Origin: an uncultured Bacteroidales bacterium
GTDB taxonomy: Bacteria; Bacteroidota; Bacteroidia; Bacteroidales; UBA932
Direction: 5' to 3'
Assembly (NCBI GenBank): GCA_947630665.1
Contig: CANRID010000007.1
Span: 1-64,000 of the forward strand
Length of the DNA stretch: 64,000 nucleotides
A program made the position numbers and the translations under genes. Below are positions 25,901-34,194 of the stretch, one piece after another. Each line of letters opens with the position of its first letter. The first letter of the stretch is position 1. The notes beneath the pieces are model-generated. The model saw only the letters and a list, made by a program, of their open reading frames with translations, did no database searches and was not told the DNA's origin.

Positions 25901-26937
25901 ACGCTATTGTAGGTAATCCTCCTTATCAGGAAGTAGATGGTGGTGGAATTGGTGATAGTGCTAAACCTATTTATCACTTCTTTGTTGGCATTGCGAAAAG
26001 AATTAATCCGAACTACATGAGTATGATTATGCCATCTCGTTGGTTAAAAGGTGGCAAAGGATTATTCAAATTTAGAGAAGAAATGCTTTCAGACCCATGT
26101 CTTTCTGTTCTTTATGATTATGCGGATGCTGGTGTATGTTTTGGGAATATTCATATTGATGGCGGAATTTGTTACTTCCGTTGGGATAGAAATAAAAAGC
26201 ATGTGGCTCAACAAGTATCTTATTCATACCAAGATCTTTCAGGTTACAGGAGTACATCAATACGTGTTCTTGCGGATGAAGATTTAAATGCCGTCATTAG
26301 GGATGTCCGTCAGCAATCTATTGTAGAAAAAGCATTGCGTCAGAATCAACCTACTTTTGACACTATTGTGTCTCCAAGAAATCCTTTTGGCTTTTATGCA
26401 GATTTGTTTAACCGCCCTGAAAATTATTCATATCTCCATATTTCTGATTATGAAAATGACGGATATGTTCCAATTTATGGTGTTATAGGTATAAAGGGCG
26501 GTGCTAAGCGTATCACGAAATTTATATTAAAAGAAGAAATACTCAAATCCACTTCGAGTATTGACGCATATAAAATATTCTTTTCCAAGGCTTATATGAC
26601 AACATCTACTGTCCCACCAGAATTTATATGTGGACAGCCAGGAGATGTGTGTACGGAAACTTTTCTTAAAATTGGAGATTTCACATCTTCTATAGAAATG
26701 GAATGTTGTGCCAAGTACATAAAAACGAAATTCTTTAGAGCATTACTGTTCTTTAATCGTAGTTCTCTTAACATTTCTCAGTCCACTTTCTCACTTATTC
26801 CTTTGCAGAATTTTGTGGATGATAGTGACATTGACTGGAGCAAAAGCGTATCAGAAATAGATACACAACTCTACGCCAAATACAATCTGACAGAAGAAGA
26901 AATCGCCTTCATCGAATCAATGATTAAACCGATGTAA
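22936..26937 (+). CDS. GIY-YIG-like nuclease / SF2 helicase / N6-adenine methyltransferase fusion
   Basis: A 1333-residue single-chain restriction-modification enzyme. Residues 1-100 resemble a GIY-YIG (T5orf172-like) nuclease: YVFRI, LKVGEAT, KKRINQYT and the Glu of KEVHHVL. Residues 145-580 form an SF2 ATPase: motif I AKMRFGKT near 178, DEAH (IIVDEAHEG) near 281, motif III LSGTPFN, motif VI region FRVQTPA. A charged coiled segment (about 660-720, lys/glu rich) follows. The methyltransferase has motif I ILEINSKSGLYPL near 875 and motif IV NPPYQE near 993, then a target-recognition region. The order nuclease-helicase-methylase-TRD parallels Type ISP enzymes such as LlaGI, but with a different nuclease. 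Composition changes sharply at about 25,905-26,815. Confidence 0.85.
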   Translation: MKFTSSLKLKLIYVFRINDAAHRGCLKVGEATCNDDSVLGLAPNSKALNDSAKKRINQYTQTAGIAYDLLYTELTLYNSKKGLCSFNDKEVHHVLERSGIKKKIFDTENKANKWFITDLETVKRAITAVKEGRESLSSAEVSHDRTPIVFRPEQREAIEKTKKQFKKGNQMLWNAKMRFGKTLSALQVVKDMDFGRTLILTHRPVVDSGWFEDFGKIFYDSPGFAYGSKNNGDNHVSLETRAKQGRCKYVYFASMQDLRGSELVGGNFDKNDDVFATAWDCIIVDEAHEGTQTELGKAVIQELTKADTKILRLSGTPFNLLDDFKEDEIYTWDYVMEQRAKASWDLIHFGDPNPYASLPTMNIYTYDLGRLLHEFVDEDVAFNFREFFRVNEAGNFIHEKDVKAFLNLITKEDKESCYPFANEEYRNIFRHTLWMLPGVKEARAMSVMLQSHPVFQHFKVVNVAGNGDEDEESKDALVAVEEAIGKDPDATRTITLSCGRLTTGVSVKAWTGVFMLSGSYNTAASSYMQTIFRVQTPATINGRVKEQCYVFDFAPDRTLKVIAETAKISAKAGKTSGNDRKIMGEFLNFCPIISIEGSKMNQFDVPRMLEQLKRVYVERVVRNGFEDRSLYNDELMKLDDLELQEFDDLKKIIGQTKVMPKTNQVDINNQGLTDEQYEELEDLEKKSKKKGKDKQPLTEEEKKRLEELKKKKNNREAAISILRGISIRMPLLIYGAELQDESQEITIDNFASLIDPQSWEEFMPKGVTKQKFNSIKKYYDPEIFCAAGKRIRAIARAADKLNVEERIERITDIFSTFRNPDKETVLTPWRVVNMHLGDCLGGYNFFEKGYETTLSEPRFIDRGEVTANVFAPDSRILEINSKSGLYPLYMAYSIYRARVKDSLFSVSSIEDEQRIWDKVVEENIFVICKTPMAKAITRRTLLGFRKGKTNMWAPEDLINKIKNQPELFISRVTKASKWGILNIDMMKFNAIVGNPPYQEVDGGGIGDSAKPIYHFFVGIAKRINPNYMSMIMPSRWLKGGKGLFKFREEMLSDPCLSVLYDYADAGVCFGNIHIDGGICYFRWDRNKKHVAQQVSYSYQDLSGYRSTSIRVLADEDLNAVIRDVRQQSIVEKALRQNQPTFDTIVSPRNPFGFYADLFNRPENYSYLHISDYENDGYVPIYGVIGIKGGAKRITKFILKEEILKSTSSIDAYKIFFSKAYMTTSTVPPEFICGQPGDVCTETFLKIGDFTSSIEMECCAKYIKTKFFRALLFFNRSSLNISQSTFSLIPLQNFVDDSDIDWSKSVSEIDTQLYAKYNLTEEEIAFIESMIKPM

Positions 26938-26940
26938 AAA

Positions 26941-26969
26941 ACGAGGACAAGTATAACTCTTGTCCTCGT
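26941..26969. terminator. bidirectional terminator between defence operons
   Basis: Perfect 11-bp stem ACGAGGACAAG/CTTGTCCTCGT with a 7-base loop, flanked by A-run on the left and TTAAAA on the right. It begins 3 bases after the stop of the large R-M gene and lies 6 bases from the stop of the convergent 57-residue gene, so it can serve both strands. Confidence 0.88.
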
Positions 26970-26975
26970 TAAAAT

Positions 26976-27149
26976 TCACTTTTCTTTTCGTACACCCTTA
27001 AACGGTGTACCATCCTGTTTTACATCAATAAAACGTCCAGTATCTTTATCCCTTTTTACCCATTGTTCTGTTTTAGGATTAAAAACCTGAGAACGTTTTC
27101 TTACTGCACCATTACGATGTCCGTCTCCTGACGGTGGATTTGTTGCCAT
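26976..27149 (-). CDS. conserved 57-residue basic protein
   Basis: A short gene read from ATG 27149 to TGA 26976: a 57-residue, strongly basic, Gly/Lys-rich protein. It begins MATNPPSGDGHRNGAVRKRS, contains NPKTEQWVKRDKDTGRF and ends TPFKGVRKEK. I recall near-identical small proteins, uncharacterised, across many bacteria; no domain name is known to me. It lies 13 bases after the 522-residue gene on the same strand and shares its operon. It has no signal peptide or membrane segment and could bind nucleic acid. Function unknown. Confidence 0.75.
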   Translation of the reverse strand: MATNPPSGDGHRNGAVRKRSQVFNPKTEQWVKRDKDTGRFIDVKQDGTPFKGVRKEK

Positions 27150-27162
27150 AACCTTTTTGTCT

Positions 27163-28731
27163 TTATAGTTGTTCTATGATTTTCTGCATTGCCTCACTGC
27201 CCTTTGATAATAGATTCTTTGCAGCCTCTTTTGTATTCAATTTTTCAATACTTAATCCCACATAGGCTAAAGCTTGTTTCTCATTGTCTTTCGTGATTTC
27301 CGCCCCATTATGATGAGCAAGTGAGAGTATTGAACGTAATGTCCTTTCGTTTTTTAAGAAAGTATCGAATTCCGTATCATCAATTTTAAGATGTTCAAAT
27401 AATCTATGTAAGTATGCAATCGATGCCCCCCTCTTTTCTTCTTCTGTAGGATTAAGGATGTTTTTATAGAGTTTAGCCTTATTTAGACTATCATAAAACA
27501 TCAATCCAATTTGTTGAAGTAACGGACTGAGTGCAAAATAATCATTATCCTGCAAAAGATTAATTTTGTCGGGAATTTCATTCTGAGCATGATTCAAAGG
27601 CTTGATAAGCGGGAATCCATATTCTTCTTCCCACTTACGTAATAATGTTTTATACGTATCCCTAAAAACGAAGTCAATTGATTCGGCAGAAGAATTCCAA
27701 TTGCCTTGGAACATTGTTTCTTGAAAATGCCGGCTAAAACCACGTCCGTCAGGAGCGATGTTGTAACCCTTCCAAGTATTTTGTTCTCTATACGGGAGAT
27801 CCAATACATCTTTTAGAAAGGCAACAATATAACTCTCATTATCGTTGTCGCAACGAATAGAGAAATCAGGAGTGGTGATTCTAAGTGATTCAACACAATA
27901 TTTTTCGCGTCCCATATAACGAGAAAGTAATTTCTTTTCAAAGAAAATCGGAGTATATGGGAATGTGTTTTCATCAGACAATATGTCTAACCCATTCTCG
28001 TCTGTTGCAATAATATATCGAGCGTTCATCGATTTCATATACTCTTTAAGTGGTGTGTGCTTAAAGACAGCCTTTCCATTGAACCAATTACGCATATTGG
28101 TAAAACACGGATTTACCATAATATTGTAATGCTGTAATGCTGTCCTACTTATATCTTTGCCTCGTTCAGGAGTACATTTATATTCAAATGTTGGAGAATA
28201 ATCATTCAAATTGTATTCAATTTCTGATTGACAGTGGCAGATTAAATCCATTCCCTTCGCTGCCATAAATTCAGTAAGGTATCTATTAAGTATTTTTGCA
28301 GAAGTATCTGTGATTTCACATACAAGAGTACCTTTATCATCAAAAAACAGCCTTGTGCTTTCCTTATGCACCTCATATAGATTATGGTAGAAAACAATTT
28401 CTTCTGCTACTCTAATCTGCACGAATCGGTCAACTCCATTTTTGAAATCACGGATTATCGTCAATGGCTCAAAGCCATCGTGTACAAAAGGTTTATATGT
28501 ACATCCATTAATTAAAGCACCTCGCACATTGTCAGGTATATCCACGGTATATGATGATAATGCATCGGTTATTTTAGATGGAGTCGCCAAGTAACACCAG
28601 TACTTATAGTAAACATCAATTACTCCGTCCTTGTAATGCTGCTTCTTATATAACCACACCCAATCATTTGCTAAAAAATGATTGGAGAGAAGTTCTATAT
28701 GTTGTTTATGTTCAAATTCTTCTCGAGTCAT
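27163..28731 (-). CDS. unrecognised 522-residue protein of the RloA-RloB operon
   Basis: Not recognised. The protein is soluble, with no signal peptide or helix long enough to span a membrane. The N-terminal half is aromatic-rich and beta-like (WVWLYKKQHYKDGVIDVYYKYWCYLA, FVQIRVAEEIVFYHNLYEV); the middle has conserved-looking ICHCQSEIEYNLNDY and FEYKCTPERGKDISR; the C-terminal third is helical (TEEEKRGASIAYLHRLFEHL, SLAHHNGAEITKDNEKQALAYVGLSIEKL). It begins 6 bases after the RloB stop on the same strand, so it is co-expressed with that module. The gene is AT-rich, unlike the core genes and more so than its two upstream partners. Its place suggests an effector, sensor or third subunit of the defence system. 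Confidence 0.6.
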   Translation of the reverse strand: MTREEFEHKQHIELLSNHFLANDWVWLYKKQHYKDGVIDVYYKYWCYLATPSKITDALSSYTVDIPDNVRGALINGCTYKPFVHDGFEPLTIIRDFKNGVDRFVQIRVAEEIVFYHNLYEVHKESTRLFFDDKGTLVCEITDTSAKILNRYLTEFMAAKGMDLICHCQSEIEYNLNDYSPTFEYKCTPERGKDISRTALQHYNIMVNPCFTNMRNWFNGKAVFKHTPLKEYMKSMNARYIIATDENGLDILSDENTFPYTPIFFEKKLLSRYMGREKYCVESLRITTPDFSIRCDNDNESYIVAFLKDVLDLPYREQNTWKGYNIAPDGRGFSRHFQETMFQGNWNSSAESIDFVFRDTYKTLLRKWEEEYGFPLIKPLNHAQNEIPDKINLLQDNDYFALSPLLQQIGLMFYDSLNKAKLYKNILNPTEEEKRGASIAYLHRLFEHLKIDDTEFDTFLKNERTLRSILSLAHHNGAEITKDNEKQALAYVGLSIEKLNTKEAAKNLLSKGSEAMQKIIEQL

Positions 28732-28737
28732 ATGAAA

Positions 28738-29340
28738 CTATAATTCATTAAGTAATTCAATGATTTTGTGTATCTCAGAGTATGCCCTCAAATCCTCCGG
28801 TGATTCCTTACAGAGCTGGCACAATTTTTCGGAATTTGACATTGCCCGTTCCAAATCTCCATTCTCAGTCAAGAACTTGTAGAGGTTGATACGTATGAAA
28901 TATCGCTTTGTCTTTTCATATCCCGGCATATATTTCTGCAATTCAGGAAGCAGTTGTTCGTAGCTGTCATATCGCCGACAGACCACATTCGGCAGGAAGT
29001 GGAGCAAAAACCAAAATTCAGTGCATGGATTCGTTTCTACAAACATCACTCTTTCGGCATACTTCTTTGCACTGTACTTTCTCTTTGCCCGCTGATAAAG
29101 CTGCATTTCAGAAGGGAACTGTAACAGTCTGTCCATGTCAAACAGGCATACGATATAATCATATTGCTTGTTCAGGTAGGATTCCGCCAATTTCAGAATA
29201 TGATTGATGTCGCTGTGCTGTGGAAAATCCGGAGCGACCTTGAAAGGATAGCGACACGCGATTCTCAAAGAGTCGAAATAGAACCATTCCGTTTCTCCTT
29301 CGCCTATGATGGCGATACTTTTTGTTACTGTTCCCGGCAT
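28738..29340 (-). CDS. rloB: RloB family protein (AbiL-type TOPRIM-like subunit)
   Basis: A 200-residue protein with the RloB pattern: GEGETEWFYFDSL near 13 (the acidic first TOPRIM-like motif), VCLFDMDRL near 64 (D-x-D) and NPCTEFWFLLHF near 106, the family signature. RloB is thought to be a TOPRIM-fold nuclease and pairs with an AAA ATPase in Lactococcus AbiL abortive-infection loci and in restriction-linked ORFs of Campylobacter. The start is 4 bases after the ATPase stop. Catalytic acidic residues are intact, so the module looks functional. Confidence 0.88.
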   Translation of the reverse strand: MPGTVTKSIAIIGEGETEWFYFDSLRIACRYPFKVAPDFPQHSDINHILKLAESYLNKQYDYIVCLFDMDRLLQFPSEMQLYQRAKRKYSAKKYAERVMFVETNPCTEFWFLLHFLPNVVCRRYDSYEQLLPELQKYMPGYEKTKRYFIRINLYKFLTENGDLERAMSNSEKLCQLCKESPEDLRAYSEIHKIIELLNEL

Positions 29341-29344
29341 ATCA

Positions 29345-30643
29345 TCAGTCGTTTAGGTTGATATACTGACTGCCCAAGAACGGCAACTTTACCAATTTCC
29401 CCTGCTTGTAGGCGTTATACGGGGAAAGATTCTTATGCAGTCCCAAAGAAGAAAGGCGCACTATTTTTGTTTCGCCAAATTCGTTCTTATCAGTGAACCA
29501 TATCGTATCACGGCGAATGAAATCCTCGTTGAGCAGATTGATGTCGTGCGTGGTCAGGAGCATCTGGGATGTCCCGTTGCTGTTTGCCAAAAATACTTTT
29601 ATGAAATAAGCCAGCAATTCATAGTGAATGCTTGTTTCCACTTCATCGATAGGCACGAACCGATTGGTCTTTAACAAGAAATTCAGTATCACTGCCATTC
29701 CCAAGAACCTCATGGTGCCATTGGACTCGTATTCTTCCGACAAATCATATACTTTATCACCTGCTTTATGCTTGAAGGTCAGTTCCGTATTTGTGATTTT
29801 TCCTTTTCTAAGCATTTCTGCCTTTGCTTCACTACCAATAGGGGCATTCTGAATCAGTTGTTCCAGTTCCGGAGTAATCAGTTCTTCCTCTTCGTGCAAT
29901 ACCACATCTTCTATATTGAAATCGGACGCTTTCAGGAAGTTCAAGATGAATTTCTTCAAATCCCCTGTTTCGTCTTTATCCAATCGTGATTTGACATATC
30001 CCGAAAGCAGCATACCGGGAGCCAATAGCTCTTTTACCTGTTTGACAAAATAATCGTACACATCATTCAGCTTGGTACGTTCTACGTTGCTTTTGCCAAA
30101 TGCGGCAAGCACACTGCAATTATTGATAGTGTTGCCTGAAATCACATCCTGGCTCTTCTTCGTCATTTTCAGATTTACACCAAAATCGATGGTAGTAGAA
30201 TCTGTTGCGGCATCATAACTGCGGTTATAAAGTTTTGTAGGACGAATGGAATCATAAACAATCAATGTCTCGGAATAAATATGCTTGGCATCCAACTCAA
30301 AACTGAGTATGTACTTCGACTGATTGATATAGAATACCATCGACATCTTTGTCTTTTCATTCCTTGAAGTGTCATCTAACATGAAAGGGACAACCCCGGT
30401 TTTCTCATTCCTGTCTTTTGGCATTCTCAAAACCAACATCCTGAAAAATTCGATGGCATTTAATATGTTTGTTTTGCCGGACGCATTGGCACCATAGATT
30501 ATTCCCACTTTCAGTAATCTTACTCCTTCCTTGACTTCATACGAATATTCATCAGACATAAAAGTGTCCGTCGTCGGTTCAAAACTGATTTTCTGATTCG
30601 ATTTAATGGAGAAATAATTCTCAATGCTGAACTCTGCTATCAT
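29345..30643 (-). CDS. AAA/ABC-type ATPase (RloA/AbiLi-like)
   Basis: A 432-residue SMC-like ATPase of the AAA_15/21 group. The fold starts with FSIENYFSIKSNQKISFEP, Walker A GANASGKTN is near 51-59, a signature-like helical region follows (about 190-290), Walker B FVPIDEVETSIHYEL near 332-346, and LLTTHDINLL as the switch His. Such ATPases are overcoming-lysogenization-defect or AbiL-like sensors that control a partner nuclease. It heads a four-gene minus-strand operon (ATPase, RloB, 522-residue protein, 57-residue protein) with 4-, 6- and 13-base gaps. Confidence 0.88.
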   Translation of the reverse strand: MIAEFSIENYFSIKSNQKISFEPTTDTFMSDEYSYEVKEGVRLLKVGIIYGANASGKTNILNAIEFFRMLVLRMPKDRNEKTGVVPFMLDDTSRNEKTKMSMVFYINQSKYILSFELDAKHIYSETLIVYDSIRPTKLYNRSYDAATDSTTIDFGVNLKMTKKSQDVISGNTINNCSVLAAFGKSNVERTKLNDVYDYFVKQVKELLAPGMLLSGYVKSRLDKDETGDLKKFILNFLKASDFNIEDVVLHEEEELITPELEQLIQNAPIGSEAKAEMLRKGKITNTELTFKHKAGDKVYDLSEEYESNGTMRFLGMAVILNFLLKTNRFVPIDEVETSIHYELLAYFIKVFLANSNGTSQMLLTTHDINLLNEDFIRRDTIWFTDKNEFGETKIVRLSSLGLHKNLSPYNAYKQGKLVKLPFLGSQYINLND

Positions 30644-30671
30644 AATCGTTGAATTTGTCTGTTACACGGCT

Positions 30672-30679
30672 CAAAGATA
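30672..30679 (-). promoter_or_regulatory. -7 box of the RloA-RloB operon
   Basis: Minus strand TATCTTTG, exact TAnnTTTG, 28 bases before ATG 30643. The 150 bases beyond it (to about 30830) are very AT-rich and hold no gene. Confidence 0.6.
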
Positions 30680-30924
30680 CAAATAAAATTCTATTTTAAT
30701 AAATCATAATCGAAATTATTGTAATAAAACTACGATATATATAAATAAAATGAATATATATCCATCTATTTGGACTATACTTTATTTTTAATATTTGAGG
30801 TATTTTGCTTTGAGACGTTTATGGTTTGGAGCTTGGCAATCTCTTGTTGTTGAGAAAGGACTCCGGCCACTTTCTGATTTTTAAACTGTTTTTATGGGCA
30901 ATTTATTCTATCTTTACATTGCGT

Positions 30925-31662
30925 ATGAAAAAAGATTTCTTTTCCTGGAATCCCTGGCACGGCTGCCGGAAAGTAAGCGCCGGATGTCTGAATTGTTATG
31001 TATATCGGATCGACGGACGGCACGGGAAAGACAGTTCCGTGATAACCCGGACGGAAAATTTCGGACTGCCTCTGCACAGGAAAAGGGACGGGAAGTTCAA
31101 AATCCCGTCGGGAACCCTGCTTTATACATGCTTCAGTTCCGATTTTCTGATAGAGGAAGCGGATGCCTGGCGTCCGGAAGCATGGAAGATGATGCGCTTT
31201 AGGAAAGACGTGCATTTCCTTTTCATTACCAAACGGATAGACCGGTTGCAGAAATGCGTTCCTCCCGACTGGGGAGACGGATACGAAAATGTAACCGTTT
31301 GCTGTACGATGGAAAATCAGGAGCGTGCCGATTATCGGCTTCCCATTTATAAAGAGGCCCCCATCAAACACAAAATCATCATTTGCGAACCGCTGTTGGA
31401 AGAGATCGTTTTTCCGGCACCTTTGGAAGGATGGGTGGAGGAAATCATAGCGGGCGGAGAATCGGGGCCGGATGCCCGTCCCTGCGATTATAAATGGATA
31501 TTAAGCCTCAGGGAACAATGCATCCGCAACAGAGTCGGCTTCCGGTTCAAGCAGACGGGGGCGCGCTTTATAAAGGAAGGCCACCTGTACCGTATTCCCC
31601 GGCCATTCCAGTCTTCGCAGGCGAGGAAAGCGGATATCGACTATCATCCTGCAAAATGGTAA
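30925..31662 (+). CDS. DUF5131 (phage Gp37/Gp68 family) protein
   Basis: A 245-residue protein with the family start SWNPWHGCRKVSAGCLNCY, a C-x6-C-x2-C group that probably binds metal or an iron-sulfur cluster. It continues with YTCFSSDFLIEEADAWRPEAWKMM, HFLFITKRIDRL, NVTVCCTMENQERADYRLP and the distinctive IIAGGESGPDARPCDYKW. DUF5131 proteins occur in phages, plasmids and genomic islands; a radical-SAM-like role has been proposed for relatives but is not established. ATG 30925 was chosen since the conserved part begins five residues later. It lies just outside the defence genes and could be part of the same mobile region. Confidence 0.8.
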   Translation: MKKDFFSWNPWHGCRKVSAGCLNCYVYRIDGRHGKDSSVITRTENFGLPLHRKRDGKFKIPSGTLLYTCFSSDFLIEEADAWRPEAWKMMRFRKDVHFLFITKRIDRLQKCVPPDWGDGYENVTVCCTMENQERADYRLPIYKEAPIKHKIIICEPLLEEIVFPAPLEGWVEEIIAGGESGPDARPCDYKWILSLREQCIRNRVGFRFKQTGARFIKEGHLYRIPRPFQSSQARKADIDYHPAKW

Positions 31663-31743
31663 GATTTTTGCAGCACCCATCCTGCAAAAAAGGAAACTTT
31701 TTGTCTATTCAGGGAAGTATCCCGACAATATTCATTTACAAAT

Positions 31744-33948
31744 ATGAATACGTGTACTTTACCGGTATTGGAAATGAGCTGCGCCGTCTGTGCGGCCAAT
31801 GTTGAAAATAAAGTGAAATCTCTGCCAGGGGTCATCCGTGCCTCCGTCAATTTTGCAGCCAATACTCTGCAACTCGAATATGATCCTGAAAAAATCGGTC
31901 TGGAACAAGTCCGGGACGCCATCCGGAGCATCGGCTACGATCTGATTATCGCTCCTGACAACAAAGAGGAGCTTCAGGAAGAGGCCGGAAAAGTCCGTTA
32001 TAAATCTTTACGGCGGAAAGTCATCTGGGCATGGGCGCTATGTATACCGCTGATGGCGGTTTCCATGATTTTCATGCACGAGAAGTGGTCACCGTGGATC
32101 ATGCTGGCGTTGACCGTCCCTATTTTATTCTATTCCGGAGGGGGATTTTATGTCCATGCCTGGAAACAGGCTTTGCGCAGGACCGCCAACATGGACACAT
32201 TAGTGACCTTGAGTACTTCCATCGCATTTCTATTCAGTCTTTTCAATACGTTATTCCCTTCTTTCTGGACAAGCCGGGGCATCGAGCCGCATGTATATTA
32301 CGAAGCGGCGGGGATGATCATTGCATTCGTCCTGCTGGGGAAACTATTGGAAGAAAGGGCTAAAAACAGCACCACCTCCGCCATTAAAAGCCTGATGGGA
32401 CTCCAGCCCAAAACGGCCCGCAGAATAACCGCAGAAGGGGAAGAGGAAATTTCCATCTCCCTGTTGCAAGTGTCGGATCAGGTAAGTGTCCGCCCCGGAG
32501 AGAAGATTCCGGTAGACGGAACCATCATCTCCGGAGAATCTTATGTAGATGAGAGTATGATAACGGGAGAGCCTATCCCGGTGGAAAAACAACCTTCGGA
32601 CAGAGTACTGGCGGGTACCATCAACCAGCGGGGAGCTTTCGTACTCAGGGCGGATAAAGTGGGGGCGGAAACAGTCCTGGCGCAAATCGTGAAAATGGTA
32701 CAGCAGGCGCAGGGCAGCAAGGCGCCGGTCCAGAAAATCGCCGATAAAATCAGCAGCGTATTCGTTCCGGCAGTCATGGGGATTTCCCTGCTCACGTTTA
32801 TTTTATGGTGGGCTATCGGGGGAAACTCCGACTTTTCCTATGCGTTGCTTTCGGCAGTGTCGGTATTGGTAATCGCCTGTCCATGCGCCTTAGGACTCGC
32901 CACCCCGACCGCGCTGACAGTGGGTATCGGGAAAGGAGCGGAAAACCATATTCTGATAAAAGATGCGTATGCGCTGGAAAAACTGTGCAATGTAAACAGC
33001 GTAGTATTAGATAAAACCGGCACTTTAACGGAGGGACGGCCTTCTGTAAAAGATTCTTATTGGGATACCGAACCTTCGCCCCGGGTAAAAGGCCTCCTGT
33101 TGGCGGCGGAAATGAAGTCAGAACATCCCCTGGCCTTTGCCCTCACCGAGTATCTGACCCGCGAGGGAGTAACGCCCGTCGAACCGGACACCTTCAACAG
33201 CATAACCGGAAAAGGCGTGGAAGTTACCTGGGAAAACAAGATTTACTGGGCCGGCAGCTATAAATTCGCCGCCGCCCGCCAGTCCGACCTCGAAGGCGAA
33301 GTCTCCCGGTTATCCCGACAATGGCAGGAAGAGGGCAAAAGCGTAGTCTATTACGGATGCGATGACCGGCTGCTGGCCGCCTTCGCGATAACGGACCCTA
33401 TCAAGCCTACGTCCGCACAGGCGATCCGGCAATTGCAGAAAAAAGGCATAGAAATACACATGCTTACCGGAGACGGATACAGAACGGCTCTCTCCGTTGC
33501 CAAAGAAGCGGGCATCACCCGGATAAAGGCCGAAGTGCTGCCGGCCGACAAAGAAGAGTATATTTTACAACTTCAGCGCAACGGCAAGACGACGGCCATG
33601 GTAGGTGACGGAATCAACGATTCCCAGGCACTTGCCCGCGCCGATGTCAGCATCGCCATGGGGAAAGGAACCGATATCGCCATGGATGTGGCCATGGTAA
33701 CGCTCATGACCTCAGACCTGCTGCTGCTTCCTCGGGCCATACGCCTGTCCCGGAAAACCGTCCGGCTGATCCGCGAAAATCTCTTCTGGGCCTTTATTTA
33801 TAACATTATCGGCATCCCGATAGCGGCCGGAGCGTTATTCCCGGCCTACGGATTGCTCTTGAATCCCATGTGGGCAAGTGCCGCCATGGCCTTCAGTTCC
33901 GTTTCCGTGGTAATGAACAGTCTGCGGCTCAAATGGAGCCGGATTTAA
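31744..33948 (+). CDS. copA: copper-exporting P1B-type ATPase
   Basis: A 734-residue Cu(I) export pump of the inner membrane. One N-terminal HMA domain carries M-S-C-A-V-C near 12-17. The actuator loop TGEP is near 273, the metal-binding CPC in [10 protein letters not shown] near 379, the phosphorylation site DKTGT near 422, and GDGIND near 620. The last helix motif [23 protein letters not shown] includes the M-x2-SS typical of Cu(I) (1B-1) pumps. It starts an operon: the HMA peptide follows after 27 bases, then the iron-centre repair protein and a LuxR regulator. TCCCGACA at 31721-31728 lies in the promoter region; no perfect -7 box is seen. Confidence 0.94.
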   Translation: MNTCTLPVLEMSCAVCAANVENKVKSLPGVIRASVNFAANTLQLEYDPEKIGLEQVRDAIRSIGYDLIIAPDNKEELQEEAGKVRYKSLRRKVIWAWALCIPLMAVSMIFMHEKWSPWIMLALTVPILFYSGGGFYVHAWKQALRRTANMDTLVTLSTSIAFLFSLFNTLFPSFWTSRGIEPHVYYEAAGMIIAFVLLGKLLEERAKNSTTSAIKSLMGLQPKTARRITAEGEEEISISLLQVSDQVSVRPGEKIPVDGTIISGESYVDESMITGEPIPVEKQPSDRVLAGTINQRGAFVLRADKVGAETVLAQIVKMVQQAQGSKAPVQKIADKISSVFVPAVMGISLLTFILWWAIGGNSDFSYALLSAVSVLVIACPCALGLATPTALTVGIGKGAENHILIKDAYALEKLCNVNSVVLDKTGTLTEGRPSVKDSYWDTEPSPRVKGLLLAAEMKSEHPLAFALTEYLTREGVTPVEPDTFNSITGKGVEVTWENKIYWAGSYKFAAARQSDLEGEVSRLSRQWQEEGKSVVYYGCDDRLLAAFAITDPIKPTSAQAIRQLQKKGIEIHMLTGDGYRTALSVAKEAGITRIKAEVLPADKEEYILQLQRNGKTTAMVGDGINDSQALARADVSIAMGKGTDIAMDVAMVTLMTSDLLLLPRAIRLSRKTVRLIRENLFWAFIYNIIGIPIAAGALFPAYGLLLNPMWASAAMAFSSVSVVMNSLRLKWSRI

Positions 33949-33975
33949 AGAATAATACCCTAAAAATTACGAATC

Positions 33976-34194
33976 ATGAAAACAAGCAGATTTAAAACCA
34001 ACGCCAAATGCATGGGATGCGTGGCGAAAATAGAAGAATCCTTGAACGGGAAAGTGGCGAGAGATGCCTGGAAGATAGATCTTTCTTCTCCCGATAAAAT
34101 CTTGGAAATCACATCGGATCTGTCTGATGAAACCGTAGCGGCCCTGATCAATCAAGCGGGATTCAAAGCCGAGAAAATAAACCAGACGGAATGA
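33976..34194 (+). CDS. HMA-domain copper chaperone-like peptide
   Basis: A 72-residue single HMA domain with the metal site K-C-M-G-C near 12-15 (C-x2-C) and the beta-alpha-beta pattern of CopZ/Atx1, though the loop Met precedes the second Cys rather than the first. It would carry Cu(I) to CopA or buffer it in the cytoplasm. The stop overlaps the next start by four bases (ATGA), implying translational coupling to the hemerythrin gene. Confidence 0.85.
   Translation: MKTSRFKTNAKCMGCVAKIEESLNGKVARDAWKIDLSSPDKILEITSDLSDETVAALINQAGFKAEKINQTE

Noticed and set aside
20445-30712. Shared AAATCATAAT near both ends of the defence island as a possible attachment repeat
   Set aside because: Only ten AT-rich bases, which recur by chance; no longer match or tRNA target was found at either side.
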